Positions 10,913-22,235 are shown, counted from the first letter of the stretch. The stretch: 64,000 nt of DNA from Pachyseris speciosa (GCA_016490735.1 JAEMWC010000036.1:327501-391500), one strand, 5' to 3'. Numbers and translations: made by a program. The notes: generated by a model from the letters alone, not told the origin.

Positions 10913-11094
10913 TTATTTTGCAACAGCAGCCAATTCAAAGCCCAACAGATCAACTGAGGAATTACCAAGAAATCTGAGCTCCTCAATGTACAAAGCTTCA
11001 GTTATTCCAATGGGCAAAATTACTCGAAAAATATAACCACTTTGGTTTATTTTGACTTGAAATGGTTTCCCTATACTCGAACGTTTTCCATGCA
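10913..11094 (-). pseudogene. Duplicated exon lacking its splice acceptor
   Basis: About 60 codons in the same frame and alignment as the exon at 11368-11512: both read D-V-H-x-K, then G-K-P-F-x-V-K-I. This copy is longer and cleaner (it ends A-A-V-A-K, stop), but the bases where the acceptor AG should be are AC. It may be an inactive duplicate, or it may use another acceptor. The function is unknown. Confidence 0.35.
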
Positions 11095-11367
11095 CATCAG
11101 TCTACTCTTAATCCGAGCACAACTATGATCCAAGCAAAGCCTAAATTAATTATAGTTTAAAAATGTTAAACAGCAAAAGCCCAGTAGCAGAAACTAGGGA
11201 ATCTGTTGATCATAAGTCAAATGTAGCAGTTCATTAGTGCTTGTCTTTGCAGTGAGTTAATCTTAAAATTAACATTAAGAGCTTTCTGCTTTTATTTTAA
11301 AAGTATAAGGAGCTTTGTCCGGTACACTAGTAGACAATGGAAAACCCAATACACTAACCCAGCCTAA

Positions 11368-11512
11368 TCATGAAATTTGATAAATGAGCTCCTTGATGTA
11401 AGCGTATATAACTTCAATTATTGAATATTTCAAATACATTTTAAAAATAACACTTCCGCTTATTTTCACTAGAAATGGTTTTCCTGCGCTTTGACCTTTT
11501 CTGTGTACATCA
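11368..11512 (-). CDS. Candidate terminal exon of a spliced hypothetical gene
   Basis: It begins after TTTCACAG, and its phase matches the donor at 11611/11610 exactly: the split codon gives serine, followed by D-V-H-R-K-G-Q. It terminates at 11368 after about 47 codons. Compared with its duplicate at 10913-11094, the second half has diverged and the frame is shortened, so this copy may be decaying. Confidence 0.35.
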
Positions 11513-11610
11513 CTGTGAAACTGAGTCTAAATTATACCGAAAAACTCACTGAATGTTGTACAGAAAGAGCCCGTGAAAGTACGTAGTTCAGTTTAATTTA
11601 TAGAACTAAC

Positions 11611-11830
11611 CTCGAAGCACATCGGTCTTCTGTTGACAAAGCCGCCGTTGAACTTTCGCTGACCTCTGACACAGCTTCGTCATTTTGTAAACTTGACGGC
11701 ATAAAGAATTTTCCCAACCCGGTATTCCTGCTTTTTAGAGCAGATCGCTCCTCAGTCAAACCGTTTTTTCCCCCAACATATTCACGCTTACACGCCGCAT
11801 GAACCTCCACGCAAGAAAAATCCGCTTGTA
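11611..11830 (-). CDS. Candidate internal exon, partial C-x-H-x-C protein
   Basis: Minus-strand open segment ending at a GTTAGT donor directly below 11611. It contains F-S-C-V-E-V-H-A-A-C-K-R-E-Y, a C/H/C spacing seen in zinc-binding N-termini of many cnidarian hypothetical proteins, then a charged serine-rich stretch. The true 5' limit is unclear. A possible first exon with ATG lies at about 11995 (M-A-A-G-G-K), under a GGCGGCCATG-type context. The gene model 11995-11368 is tentative, and no function is assigned. Confidence 0.35.
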
Positions 11831-12208
11831 CACTAGAGCGGATACTTGTACAAATAACATTTTATGGTCCTTAAGAAATCATTTCCAATTTTTACTATCA
11901 TTAGGAAAGACGACGACACATGAACATTAATATTTTTATCCAAAATATACTAAGAGAATAAGTGATCCAGTACATCTTTCCACCGGCGGCCATGTTTGTT
12001 TACAATGAAATCTCTTTGGCGCGCGTGTAGAGGAGCCTGGATTCAAGGGTAAGAATCAACCAATCAGACAAAAGTCTCCCTTGCTCCACTGCACTCTAAT
12101 GGCTGATAGTGTGCAGTAGCTAAGCCAATCAGATTACGGCATTTGCATTAGTATACTAGTAGATTTGTACTAATCTGTGATAGATAGTAAGTAGCGATTG
12201 TCAACACA

Positions 12209-12274
12209 ATGGCGGCCGCTTCTTCGCGTTTTCAAAGTGTCTGCGAGGAGGATTTAGATAATTTACTCGTTTAG
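12209..12274 (+). pseudogene. Truncated recombinase exon 1 relic, copy 1
   Basis: Starts M-A-A-A-S-S-R-F and continues V-C-E-E-D-L-D-N-L-L. This matches the M-A-T-S-S-R-F...D-D-L-E-L-L-L start of the DUF3504 recombinase at 8302. A TAG ends the frame after 21 codons, and the hairpin element follows about 30 bp further on. No catalytic exon is present. Confidence 0.6.
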
Positions 12275-12301
12275 TTTCGAACTACAAGAAGATTTATACT
12301 A

Positions 12302-12410
12302 AAACAATTATATTATTCGCTCTTGATTTCTATGCGTGATAGCTGATTCGGGCTGCGCCCTCATCAGCTATCACGCGATAGAAATCTCGAGCTCATAATC
12401 TAATTGTTAA
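12302..12410. mobile_element. Short hairpin element, copy b
   Basis: Same family as 6452-6559 but inverted. The inner stem is GTGATAGCTGAT paired with ATCAGCTATCAC, and the tip stem is GGGC/GCCC. The paired positions differ from copy a in a compensating way. Confidence 0.8.
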
Positions 12411-12611
12411 ATAGAAAATTCAAACAAAGTTTGTCGTTATAACAACAGCCACTAGCGAATGATCTAAAAAAACAGAATTTCAATACGGCGTTGACTTCTA
12501 AGCATAAGAGTGGAATCCCGATGACGTCGGATCAGAACTTTCCGATGGACAAGGCTAAAGGAACGCAAAAAGCCCACAAATACCGAGAAAAGCAAGGTGG
12601 AAAAAGGTAAA

Positions 12612-12992
12612 ATGCAGTGCACTTGTCCAGTTTCTAGAGATTGCGTGTGTATCACTGAGGAAAGAGAAAGTCATGTTATAGAAAGACATTTTAACCGAAG
12701 TGAAAGCGACGAAAGGGAGCCAAGGCGAGGGTTCTTTGAGGCCCACATTACTCCAGAGTCATTGTTTAATACAGTTATCCATAACCTTCGCATTGGCTTG
12801 CAGCCAGACGAAAGAAGTGGTGACTACTACATATACTCCTTGGAATTTCCTTTGGTTGTTGGTTCTTTCCCATATCGAAACAATGGTCCTTTCCCCACTT
12901 CCAAAGTAAAAGTCTTGTGCAGCTTTATCCGCTGTCAGTACTGCTTTATGCACTGTCCTAGCGAGGTGGTCACCATTTACCCGTCGATGTAA
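12612..12992 (+). CDS. Small BECR-like nuclease-family gene, copy 1
   Basis: Single exon of 126 codons starting at the ATG of M-Q-C-T-C-P-V, the start shared with the other copies. Key residues are H21-x3-R25-H26-F27, then P-R-R, T-P-E-S-L-F, G-L-Q-P-D-E-R-S-G, G-S-F-P-Y-R, and V-V-T-I-Y-P near the end. There is no signal peptide or membrane segment. The H...R-H start and the V-V-T-x-Y-P terminal strand resemble BECR-fold ribonucleases (barnase, EndoU, colicin E5/D, RelE-like), where such residues form the active site. This is pattern recognition only. The gene differs from copy 2 at nine residues. A G/T array lies 1.1 kb downstream. The family's conservation across six copies supports real coding. 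Confidence 0.7.
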   Translation: MQCTCPVSRDCVCITEERESHVIERHFNRSESDEREPRRGFFEAHITPESLFNTVIHNLRIGLQPDERSGDYYIYSLEFPLVVGSFPYRNNGPFPTSKVKVLCSFIRCQYCFMHCPSEVVTIYPSM

Positions 12993-14098
12993 GAACACCA
13001 AAGACCACACTTTCTATAAGTCCACCTGGAATTTTCCGCCAGCTCACGAAATCGAAGACCAAGCGACATTAGATGTGCTGTAGTGTTTTTTTTTTTTTTT
13101 TTTTTTAAAGAAAGCTGTTGAATATGTCGCTGTAGGACCCGGCACTTCTTAACCATTAAATTTTGTAGTTAAAAGAAACTGTATATATTAAACTGAAAAA
13201 CCGAATATCGTTAAAATAACTGAAACTAAAGAAACTGAGAACACGAGAAAGTACCAAACTGTTATGATAGATGTAATTCCTTTAAACAGAGCGCGATATA
13301 ATATAAGAAGTTTCAAAACTTATCTTAAAATCCAACTAATAAATAAACTGGAGATGCATAAAATTGTACTGTTTCACCCATCCCTTTACCTGATTTTCTT
13401 GTTGTTAAACACTAGAAAAAAAATAGACGATTTGCTTTTCTAATGAGTACTGGGTAAATATGCCCTCAGCAGTAACATCATTTCTCGTTCTTCCAACTGC
13501 ATGAAATCATACAGTATCTTCTCTTTTAGCATCTTTAAAGAATAATCTCTAACAGATTTTAGGGACGTTGCAAAGGCAATGAGCACTTTTTATTTCTTCA
13601 GTAAAGGCACATAAGAAATGATACCACTGATAATGATAGGTCAGCCATACATGGCTATTTCTTAACTCTAGCTAGTTACTCATTCAAATTACGAGCACAG
13701 TGTTTTGAGATCGAGCCACGTAGAAAAATGCAGTCAACTAAAATGGAATTTAAGATCAGTATCAATGTTCAGGACGCAGAGCTATTGGTGCTCGAACTCC
13801 ATACTCAAAAGGAGTTCTTCGGAAGCAGATTCTAAGATCAAAAAAGAGATTTATTGGACCGGGAGCCAGATCAATGATGTTGCACGCGTCCATGGCAAGT
13901 TCTTCTTTGTTCTAAAGCAGGCTTGTTTACAAAAGGCAGACTGAAAAACCTAAGTAACAGTTTTCCTACCTTTTTGTAGTCAAACCGTTTATCTTATGGG
14001 CTTCCTTTCCCAGCTATCAGTAAATAAAGTTAAACGTGGAATTTTCCAATTAAGAGCGGTTGTTTGGTCTACCGTCACGAATATAACAAATCATTCCG

Positions 14099-15320
14099 TT
14101 AGTGTAGTTTCTAGAGCTAGTGTAGTTGATTAGATGCTGTGTAATTTACGCGGTTGCTGTGGTTAAAAGTTGTTGAAGTGGTTGGCGCAGTTACTTTAGT
14201 TCCCGTAGCCCTCGTAGCTGCTCTAAATGATATAGTTTTTATTTGCAGTCTCTGTAGTTACTGCTAGTTGGTGTAGATGGTGAAGTCACTAAAGCTGGTA
14301 CAGTTAGTGAAGTTGCTGTAGATGGTGTACTTGATCAGTGTAGTACTGCAGTTTGTACAGTTGTTATGGTTGCTGCAGTTTATGTCTAATTTTTGTGTAA
14401 TTCCTGTATTTGGTGCAGTTGCCGTAGTATGTGTAGTTGCTGCTGTTGTGGAATTAGTGTAGTTGGTGTAGCTGTTGCAGTTGTTGTAGTTGGTGTAGTT
14501 GATATATTTGCTGTAGTTACTGCAGTTGCTGCACTTGGTGTAGTTGTTGTAGAATATTTACCGCTGCAGTAGCTTTGTGGTCGATGTAGCTGTTGTAGCT
14601 TGTGTACTTATTGTAATTGGTGTAGCTGCACGAGTTGGTTTCGTTGGTGCAGTTGGTGCAAAGGGTGTAGTTTCTGCGTTAGTGTCGTTGCTGCAGCTGG
14701 TGTGGTTGCTGTAGCTGGTGCAGCTGGTGTACTTGGTTTGGTTGATATATTGGGTGTAGTTTATGAAGATGCTGTAGTTGGTTTGGTTGGTGAATTTGGT
14801 ACAGACGCTTTAATTGCTGTAGTTGGCACTGTTGGTGTGCTTGGTTTGCTTGATGCAGTAGGTGTAGAGGCTGTAGTAAGTGTAGTTGTTATTGTGTATG
14901 TACCAGCCGTAGTGGCTATTATTGGTCTGGTTGGTGTTGATGTAGTCCCTGCAGTTGCTTTAGTTGGCCGTGTAGTACAGTTGGTGTAGATGATGTAGTT
15001 AAAGTAGCTGGTGTAGTTATGTGCTGCACCTAACGTAGTTCCTGTAGTGCTCTCGTCTGACGTAGATGGTGTAGATGATGTAGCTGGTGAAGTTGATGCA
15101 CCTGTAGTAGTGGGTGTTGTCCCTTTAGTAGTTGTAGTTGGCCGTGTAGTTTGTTTGGTTTAGTTTGTTTGGTTGGTGTAGTTGCTACAGTTTATATAGT
15201 TGCTGTGATTGAAGTAGTTCTTGTAGTTTGTGTTGCAGTTAGAGTAGTTGCTGTAACTGTTAGTTAGTGCAGTTGGTGTTGTCCCTGTAGTTGCTTTAGC
15301 TGGTCGTGTACTTGGTGTTA
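14099..15320. repeat. G/T-rich nonamer array 1
   Basis: Degenerate tandem repeat built on GTAGTTGCT/GTAGTTGGT. The plus strand is almost entirely G, T and A in the word TAG. All three minus frames and one plus frame stay open by composition, which produces spurious V/A/G-rich and N/T/Y-rich ORFs. Confidence 0.85.
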
Positions 15321-15780
15321 GTATTAAGTATAAAACAGCTGTGAAAAAAAAAAAAAGAATTCTCAGCACCGTGCACAAGTTCAGTATTGGCAACGTAAAC
15401 ATCGTGCTTGCAAGCGAATACAGTACTATAAGGTCAGGAGCCCAAATTTTAAAACTGATAATTTAGTTGATGACAAGGAGCACGCTTTGTTTATTTACCA
15501 AAGTCGAACACTGTTTTTCTATCAATATTAATCTAGACACGGACACACCACAAAGTAGTTTCACAGTTCGGTTCAGGTGGTGTTCAGAGTCTATGTTACA
15601 GTTGAATTTCACCAAAGTCGTAAGACTTAGGGATGGTTCATAATTTATGTAGAGAGGGGCTATGGTGATTTTGTTTGGGGGGGGGGGAGGGTAAAAAAAA
15701 TCACGTGATGAATCTGTTACAAAGCAATTCCTCATGCTATTGTGTGTGTTCTTTGGCAACTCAATTTAATGAAAATGAGC
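15321..15780. repeat. Post-array flank
   Basis: Begins AGTATAAAACAG-type sequence, then GAATTCTCAGCACC and a non-repetitive block. The same flank follows every array (near 17095, 17600, 22240, 33510 and 52000), so array and flank were duplicated together. It contains a G run at 15676-15690. Confidence 0.75.
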
Positions 15781-16088
15781 TCACTTTATAGTCGCTTGAT
15801 CTCTTAAAGCTGAGTTTGGAAGCAGAGAGGGATTTATTGAACTGAGAGCTATATCAATAATGTTGTACGCGTCCATGGCAAGTTCCTCTTTGTTCTAAAG
15901 AAGGCTTGTTTGTAAAAGGTGGACTGACAAACCTTAGTAACATAGTTTTCCTATCGCTATTTTTCAGTCAAACCATTCATCTTAGGGTCTTTTTTTCCCA
16001 GCCATCAGTAAATAAAGACAAACGTGGAATATTTCAGTTAAGAGCGTTTGTTTGGTCTACCGTCACGAATATAAAAAATCATTCATTA

Positions 16089-17090
16089 GGTGGTGTAGTT
16101 GCTGTGGTTGGTGTAGTTGCTATAGTTAGTGTAGTTGCTGTGGTTTTTGTAGATGCTGTGTACTTTACGCAGTTCTGTGGCTAAAGTTGATGAAGTAATT
16201 GGCGCAATTACTGTAGTTCCCGTAGCCCTTGTAGCTGCTTTAAATGATTTGGTTCTCATTTGTAGTTCCTGTAGTTACTGCATGTTAGTTGGTGTAGATG
16301 GTGAAGTTAATGAAGTTGCTGTAGATGGTGTAGTTGATCAGTGTAGTACTGCTGTTTGTACAGTTGTTATGGTTGCTGCAGTTGATGTATTTGTGCAATT
16401 CCTGTAGTTGGTGCAGTTGCTGTGGTAAGCATAGTTGCTGTTGTTGTGGAGTTAGTGTAGCTGGTGTAGCTGTTGCAGTTCCTGTAGTTGGTCTAGTTAA
16501 TGTATGTGCTGTAGTTACTGCAGTGTAGTTGTTGTAGTGTATTTACCGCAGTAATAGTTTTGTAGTCGATGTAGCTGTTGTAGATTGTGTACTTGATGTA
16601 GTTGGTGTAGCTGCACGAGTCGGTTTGGTTGGTGTAGTTGGTACAAACGGTGTAGTTGCTGAGTTAGTGTCGTTGCTGCAGCTGGTGTGGTTGCTGTAGC
16701 TGGTGCAGTTGGTGTACTTGGTTTGGTTGCCGCATTGGGTGCAGTTTGTAAAGATGCTGTAGTTTCTTTGGTTGGTGAAGTTGGTATAGATGCTGTAATT
16801 GCTGTATTTGGCAGCCTTGATGCAGTTGGTGTAGATGCTTAAGTTGGTGTGGTTCCTGTAGTCTGTGTAGTTCCTGTAATTGGTGTGTTCGTGCAGTTGG
16901 TGAAGTTGTTTTAGATGGTGTAGTTGCTGCTGTGTATGTACCGGCCGTAGTGGCTATTATTGGTCTGCATGGTGTTGATGTTGTAGTTGGTGTAGTAGTT
17001 AGAGTAGTTGCAGCTGTAATTGTTAGTTAGTGTAGTTGGTGTTGTCCCTATATTTGCTTTTGCTGGTCGTGTAGTTGGTGTAGTATTAAG
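16089..17090. repeat. G/T-rich nonamer array 2
   Basis: Same repeat as array 1, arising from local duplication of array plus flanks inside unit 1. It shares a conserved inner word, TGTATGTACC-GCCGTAG, with the other arrays. Confidence 0.85.
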
Positions 17091-17461
17091 TATAAAACAG
17101 TTGCGAAAAAAGAATTCTCAGCACCTTGCACAAGTTCAGTATTGGCAACGTAAACATCGTACTATCCGTGCTATCAGATCAGGAGCCCTAATTTTAAAAC
17201 GGATATTTTGGTTGATGACCAGGAGCACTCCTCGTTTATTTACCAAAGACGAACACTATTTTTCTATTAATATGAATCTAGACACGGACACACAACTTAG
17301 TAGTTTAATTTCATCAAGGAGGCTTCATAATTTATGCAGAGAGGGGCTATGATGATTTTGTGGCGGGAGGAGGGTGTTACGATTTTTCAGCAGTAGGTTC
17401 TGGTTTGGCAAGGTATAAAGGGGGGTCATAAGAAAATCACTTGCTGAATCTGTACAAAACA

Positions 17462-17496
17462 ATTCTTCGTGCTATTGTTACAATAGCACGAAGAAT
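17462..17496. repeat. Perfect 17-bp palindrome at a duplication junction
   Basis: ATTCTTCGTGCTATTGT, one T, then the exact reverse complement. It lies where the post-array flank is cut short and the next partial array begins. Confidence 0.9.
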
Positions 17497-17507
17497 ATGC
17501 TATTGTT

Positions 17508-17610
17508 TGTGTAGTTAGAGTAGTTGCTGTAATTGTTAGTTAGTGTAGTTGGTGTTGTCCCTGTAGTTACTTTAGCTGGTCCTGTAGTTGGTGTAGTATT
17601 GTGTATAAAA
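17508..17610. repeat. G/T-rich array remnant 3
   Basis: Only about 100 bp of the nonamer repeat, followed by the usual AGTATAAAACAG-like flank (here TGTATAAAACAG). Confidence 0.8.
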
Positions 17611-18110
17611 CAGTTGTGGAAAAAGAATTCTCAGCACCTTGCACAAGTTCAGTATTGGCAACGTAAACATCGTGTTTTCAAGCGAATAGAGTACTATCCG
17701 GTCAGGATCCCCAATTTTAAAACGGATATTTTAGTTGATGACCAGAAGCACTCCTTGTTTATTTACCAAAGTCGAACACTATTTTTCTATTAATATGAAT
17801 CTAGACACGGACACACCACTTAGTGTTTTACAGTTCGGTTCAGGTAGAGGTCAGAGTCTATGTTACTGTAGAGAGGGGCTATGATGATTTTTTTGCGGGT
17901 GGCGTGGGAGGGGAGGGTGTTACGATTTTTTAGCAGTAGGTTCTGGGGGGAGGGGGCGCTATGGAAAATTTTGCCAAAAGTTTGGCATAAAAAAAATCAC
18001 TTGATGAATCTGTACAAAACAATCTTCATGCTATTGTGTGTATTCTTTGGCAACTCGTTTTAATGAAAATGAATTCACTTTAAAGACGCTTGATCTCTTA
18101 AAACTGAGTT

Positions 18111-18789
18111 TTGTTTCTAAATGCCATGTTTCAATCGTAACTAGTTGCCTTGTCCTAAACAGTTTGTTTTTTCCAATAATAGTTCGGGAAAATCTTATGA
18201 TACGACAAACTTGTATCGGTAAAAAATATAAAAATTTAAGGAAAGTTTTTGAGCGTTTATCGAGTTTAGCTTCAGTAAAAACAAAAGCAAACTTGTGACA
18301 TAAGAAAGGAGCTAATGGTGGCTGAGTTTTAATATAGGGAAACATGAACAAATTGATAATGTCTTGTCCAAGGTAAATTTATTTGCAGCAGTAAACACGA
18401 GCTATGCATTCTAAGGAAGATTTCTAAACGTTTTTTGATTTCAAATTATAAACAAAAGCCTTGTCCTGGACAGTTTTTTTGCTAACAGTTCGGGAAAATT
18501 TATGATACGGCGAATTCAATTCAACTTTTGCCAACAGTTCTGGATAATTTATGATACGTCGAATTCGATTCAACTCAATTCATGTTTTAGTGGCTCCACA
18601 AAAAAGGAAAAGACGTTTATATCTTAAGAGACGTGCAGCATACATTGTAAGAATAAAAGTTAGCATATAAGGTATATAGGATTTTCTATTATATGGAAAG
18701 ATATCTATTTTTTATGGTCAAAATAGACAAGGTTTACTCCGAAGGAGAAGAGGCAGTAAAAAGTTCCAAGCAGTAGGTGGCAATGGAAA
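18111..18789. other. Spacer between duplicated units, nothing recognised
   Basis: AT-rich. A local repeat of CAGTTCGGGAAAATTTATGATACG appears three times in variant form (18182, 18487, 18536). No credible frame. Confidence 0.5.
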
Positions 18790-19020
18790 ACGTTTCTAGA
18801 GCAACTTTCAATATTTTAAGTGCCTATCGTACCTTTATAGGTGAAAATTACCAATACTATCATTGCTTTTGTCTTTCCAGCCATGTTACACATTAGAAAA
18901 ATTGTTAGTGGCGGAGTATTGTTTAACCAGATAACCTTCTCGTGATACCAATATATTATTTTTAAAGTATAAATCTACTAGCGTTCTATCACGAATGCCG
19001 TTCTCTGTTTGGCTACACTA
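18790..19020. repeat. Dispersed repeat shared with 6203-6450
   Basis: Second copy of the block described at 6203-6450. Here it joins directly to the recombinase exon-1 relic. Confidence 0.75.
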
Positions 19021-19067
19021 CTCGCCACCTATTCTGTGATAGATAGTAAGTAGCGATTGTCAACACA

Positions 19068-19205
19068 ATGGCGGCCGCTTCTTCGCGTTTTCGAACTGTC
19101 TGCGAGGAGGATTTAGATAATTTACTCGTTTATTTTCGAACTACAAGAAGATTTATACTAAAACAATCATATTATTCGCTCTTGATTTCTATGCGTGATA
19201 GCTGA
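19068..19205 (+). pseudogene. Truncated recombinase exon 1 relic, copy 2
   Basis: Opens M-A-A-A-S-S-R-F and reads 45 codons, the last ones running into the hairpin element. Unlike copy 1, it has no early TAG (TAT here). No catalytic exon follows. Confidence 0.6.
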
Positions 19206-19268
19206 TTCGGGCTGCGCCCTCATCAGCTATCACGCGATAGAAATCTCGAGCTCATAATCTAATTGTTA
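19162..19268. mobile_element. Short hairpin element, copy c
   Basis: Nearly identical to copy b at 12302-12410 and carried along in the duplicated unit. Confidence 0.8.
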
Positions 19269-19526
19269 AATAGAAAATTCAAACAAAGTTGGTCGTTATA
19301 ACAACAGCGACTAGCGAATGATCTGTTTGATTTACAATTTTGACTGGTTGTTTCAAACATTACAAACGAACGAAAGTAAAACAGAATTTCAATACGGCGT
19401 TGACTTCTAAGCATGTGCAGTTCGAGTAGAATCCCGATGACGTCGGATCAGAACTTTCCGCTGGACAAGGCTAAAGGAACGCAATAGCACACAAATACTG
19501 AGAAAAGCAAGGTGAAAAAAGGTAAA

Positions 19527-19907
19527 ATGCAGTGCACTTGTCCAGTTTCTAGAGATTGTGTGTGTATCACTGGGGAAAGAGAAAGTCATGTTATAGAAAG
19601 ACACTTTAACCAAAGTGAAAGCGACGAAAGGGAGCCAAGGCGAGGGTTCTTTGAGGCCCACATTACTCCAGAGTCATTGTTTAATACAGTTATCCATAAC
19701 CTTCGCATTGGCTTGCAGCCAGACGAAAGAAGTGGTGACTACTACGTATACTGCTTGGAATTTCCTTTTGTTGTTGGTTCTTTCCCATATCGAAACAATG
19801 GTCCTTTCTCCACTTCCGAAGTAAAAGTCGTGTGCAGCTTTATTCGCTGTCAGTACTGCTTTATGCACTGTCCTAGCAAGGTGGTCACCATTTACCCGTC
19901 GATGTAA
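19527..19907 (+). CDS. Small BECR-like nuclease-family gene, copy 2
   Basis: Single exon of 126 codons, the closest relative of copy 1. Substitutions are E17G, R29Q-type and six or so conservative changes in the second half. H21, R25, H26, G-L-Q-P-D-E-R-S-G, F-P-Y-R and V-V-T-I-Y-P are all kept. The ATG is the same as in copy 1; a GTG five codons upstream is not a credible start in an animal gene. The upstream 250 bp is homologous to that of copy 1, so promoter and gene were duplicated together. The biochemical role is inferred only from the motif layout. Confidence 0.7.
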   Translation: MQCTCPVSRDCVCITGERESHVIERHFNQSESDEREPRRGFFEAHITPESLFNTVIHNLRIGLQPDERSGDYYVYCLEFPFVVGSFPYRNNGPFSTSEVKVVCSFIRCQYCFMHCPSKVVTIYPSM

Positions 19908-21012
19908 GAACACCAAATACCACACTTTCTACAAGGCCACCTGGAATTTTCCGCCAGCTCCAGAAATGGAAGACCAAGCGACATTAGATGTGCTGTAGTT
20001 TTGTTTCGTTTTTTAAAGAAAGCTGTAGAATATGTGGCTGTAGGACCCGGCACTTCTTAACCATTAAATTTTGTCGTTAAAAGAAACTGTATATATTAAA
20101 CTGAAAAACCGAATATCGTTAAAATAACTGAAACTAATGAAACTGAGAACACGAGAAAGTAGACGCACCAAACTGTTATGATAGATGTAATTCCTTTAAA
20201 CAGAGCGCGATCTAATATAAGGAGTTTCGAAATTTATCTTAACATCCAACTAATAAATAAACTGGAGATGCATAAAATTGTACTGTTTTACCCATCGCTT
20301 TAACTGATTTTCTTGTTGTTAAACACGAGAAAAAATAGACGATTTGCTTTTCTAATGAGAACTGGGTAAATATGCCCTCAACAGGAAGATCATTTCTCGT
20401 TCTTCCGACTGCATGAAATCATACAGTATCTTCTCTTTTAGCATCTTTAAAGAATAATTTCTAACAGGATTTAGGGACGTTGCAAAGGCAATGAGCACTT
20501 TTTATTTCTTCAGTAAAGGTACATAAGAAATGATACCACTGATAATGATAGGTCAGCCACATATGGCTATTCTTTAACTCTAGCTAGTTACTCATTCAAC
20601 TTACGAGCACAGTGTTTGGAGATCGAGCCATGTAGAAAAATGCAGTCAACTAAAATGGAATTTAAGATCAGTATCAATGTTCAGGACGCAGAGCTATTGG
20701 TGCTCCACCTCCATACTCAAAAGGAGTTCTTTGGAAGCAGAGTCTTGGATCAAAAAAGAGATTTATTGGACTGAGAGCTAGATCAATGATGTTGCACGCG
20801 TCCATGGCAAGTTCCTCTTTGTTCTAAAGCAGGCTTGTTTAAAATAGGCGGACTGAAAAACCTGAGTAACAGTTTTCCCATCGCCTTTTTTTGGTCAAAC
20901 CGTTATCTTATGGGCTTCGTTTCACAACTATCAGTAAATAACGACAAACGTGGAATTTTCCAATTAAGAGAGGTTGTTTGGTCTACCGTCACGAATACAA
21001 CAAATCATTCCG

Positions 21013-22235
21013 TTAGTGTAGTTTCTAGAGCTAGTGTAGTTGATTAGATGCTGTGTAATTTACGCGGTTGCTGTGGTTAAAAATTGTTGAAGTGGTTGGC
21101 GCAGTTACTGTTGTTCCCGTAGCCCGCGTAGCTGCTCTAAATGATATAGTTTTCATTTGCAATCTCTGTAGTTACTGCTAGTTGGTGTAGATGGTGAAGT
21201 CACTGAAGCTGGTACAGTTAGTGAAGTTGCTGTAGATGGTGTAGTTGATCAGTGTAGTACTGCAGATTGTACAGTTGTTATGGTTGCTGCAGTTGATGTC
21301 TAATTTTTGTGCAATTCCTGTACTTGGTGCAGTTGCCGTAGTATGTGTAGTTGCTTTATTTTTGGAATTAGTGTAGTTGGTGCAGTTGATGTTTTTCTGC
21401 AATTTCTCTCTCAGATTTGGTGCAGTTGCTGTAGTTGTGGAGTTAGTGTAGCTGCTGTAGCTGCTGCAGTTGTTGTAGTTGGTGTGGTTGATGTATGTGC
21501 TGTAGTTACTGCAGTTGCTGCACTTGGTGTAGTTGTTGCAGTAGCTTTGTGGTCGGTGTAGCTGTTTTAGATTGTGTACTTTATGTAATTGGTGTAGCTG
21601 CACGAGTTGGTTCGGTTGGTGCAGTTGGTGCAAAGGGTATAGTTTCTGTGTTAGTGTCGTTGCTTCAGCTGGTTTGGTTGCTGTTGCTGTAGCTGGTGCA
21701 GTTGGTGTACTTGGTTTGGTTGATGCACTGGGTGTAGTTTATGAAGATGCTGTAGTTGGTTTGGTTGGTGAAGTTGTTATAGACGCTTTGATTGCTGTAG
21801 TTGGCACTGTTGGTGTGCTTGGTTTGCTTGATGCAGTTGGTGTAGATGCTGTAGTTGGTGTGGTTGCTGGAGTCTGTGTAGTTGCTGTAATTGGTGTGTT
21901 TGTTGCGGTTTGTGAAATTGTCTTAGATGGTGTTGTTACTGTAGTTAGTGTAGTTGTTAATGTGTATGTACCAGCCGTAGTGGCTATTTTTGATGATGTA
22001 GCTGGTGAAGTTAGTGAACCTGTAGTAGTGGGTGTTGTCCCTTTAGTAGTTGTAGTCGGCCGTGTAGTTAGTTTAGTTGGTTTGGTTGGTGTAGTTGCTG
22101 TAGTTTATATAGTTGCTGTGATTGAAGTAGTTCTTGTAGTTTGTGTTGTAGTTAGAGTAGTTGGTGTAATTGTTAGTTAGTGCAGTTGGTGTTGTCCCTG
22201 TAGTTACTTTAGCTGGTCGTGTAGTTGGTGTAGTA
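21013..22235. repeat. G/T-rich nonamer array 4
   Basis: Same repeat and flanks as array 1. The longest spurious plus frame, at 21572-22180, is valine-rich and reflects composition. Confidence 0.85.

Larger units (their letters stand above)
12173..18110. repeat. Duplicated unit 1 of the gene cluster
   Basis: Its first part, 12173 to about 15780, aligns in order with 19034 to about 22560: recombinase exon-1 relic, hairpin element, small gene, 3' flank, G/T array and post-array flank. After that, the array plus flanks recur twice more within the unit (about 15811-17460 and 17500-18110). This shows further local duplication. Confidence 0.8.

Noticed and set aside
12328..12382. Hammerhead-like core in the hairpin element (CTGATGAG...GAA on the minus strand; also 6492-6520 and 19188-19240)
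   Set aside because: The order CTGATGA, stem, GAA is tempting, but the fourth core base is T instead of A and no cleavage triplet or stem III follows. The bases are explained by a simple long hairpin.
14600..14989. Valine-rich plus-strand ORFs in the G/T arrays (also 21572-22180, 32342-32623, 32767-33102)
   Set aside because: The GTAGTTGST repeat lacks stops in one plus frame by composition. The predicted proteins are pure low complexity, shift between arrays and have no start context.
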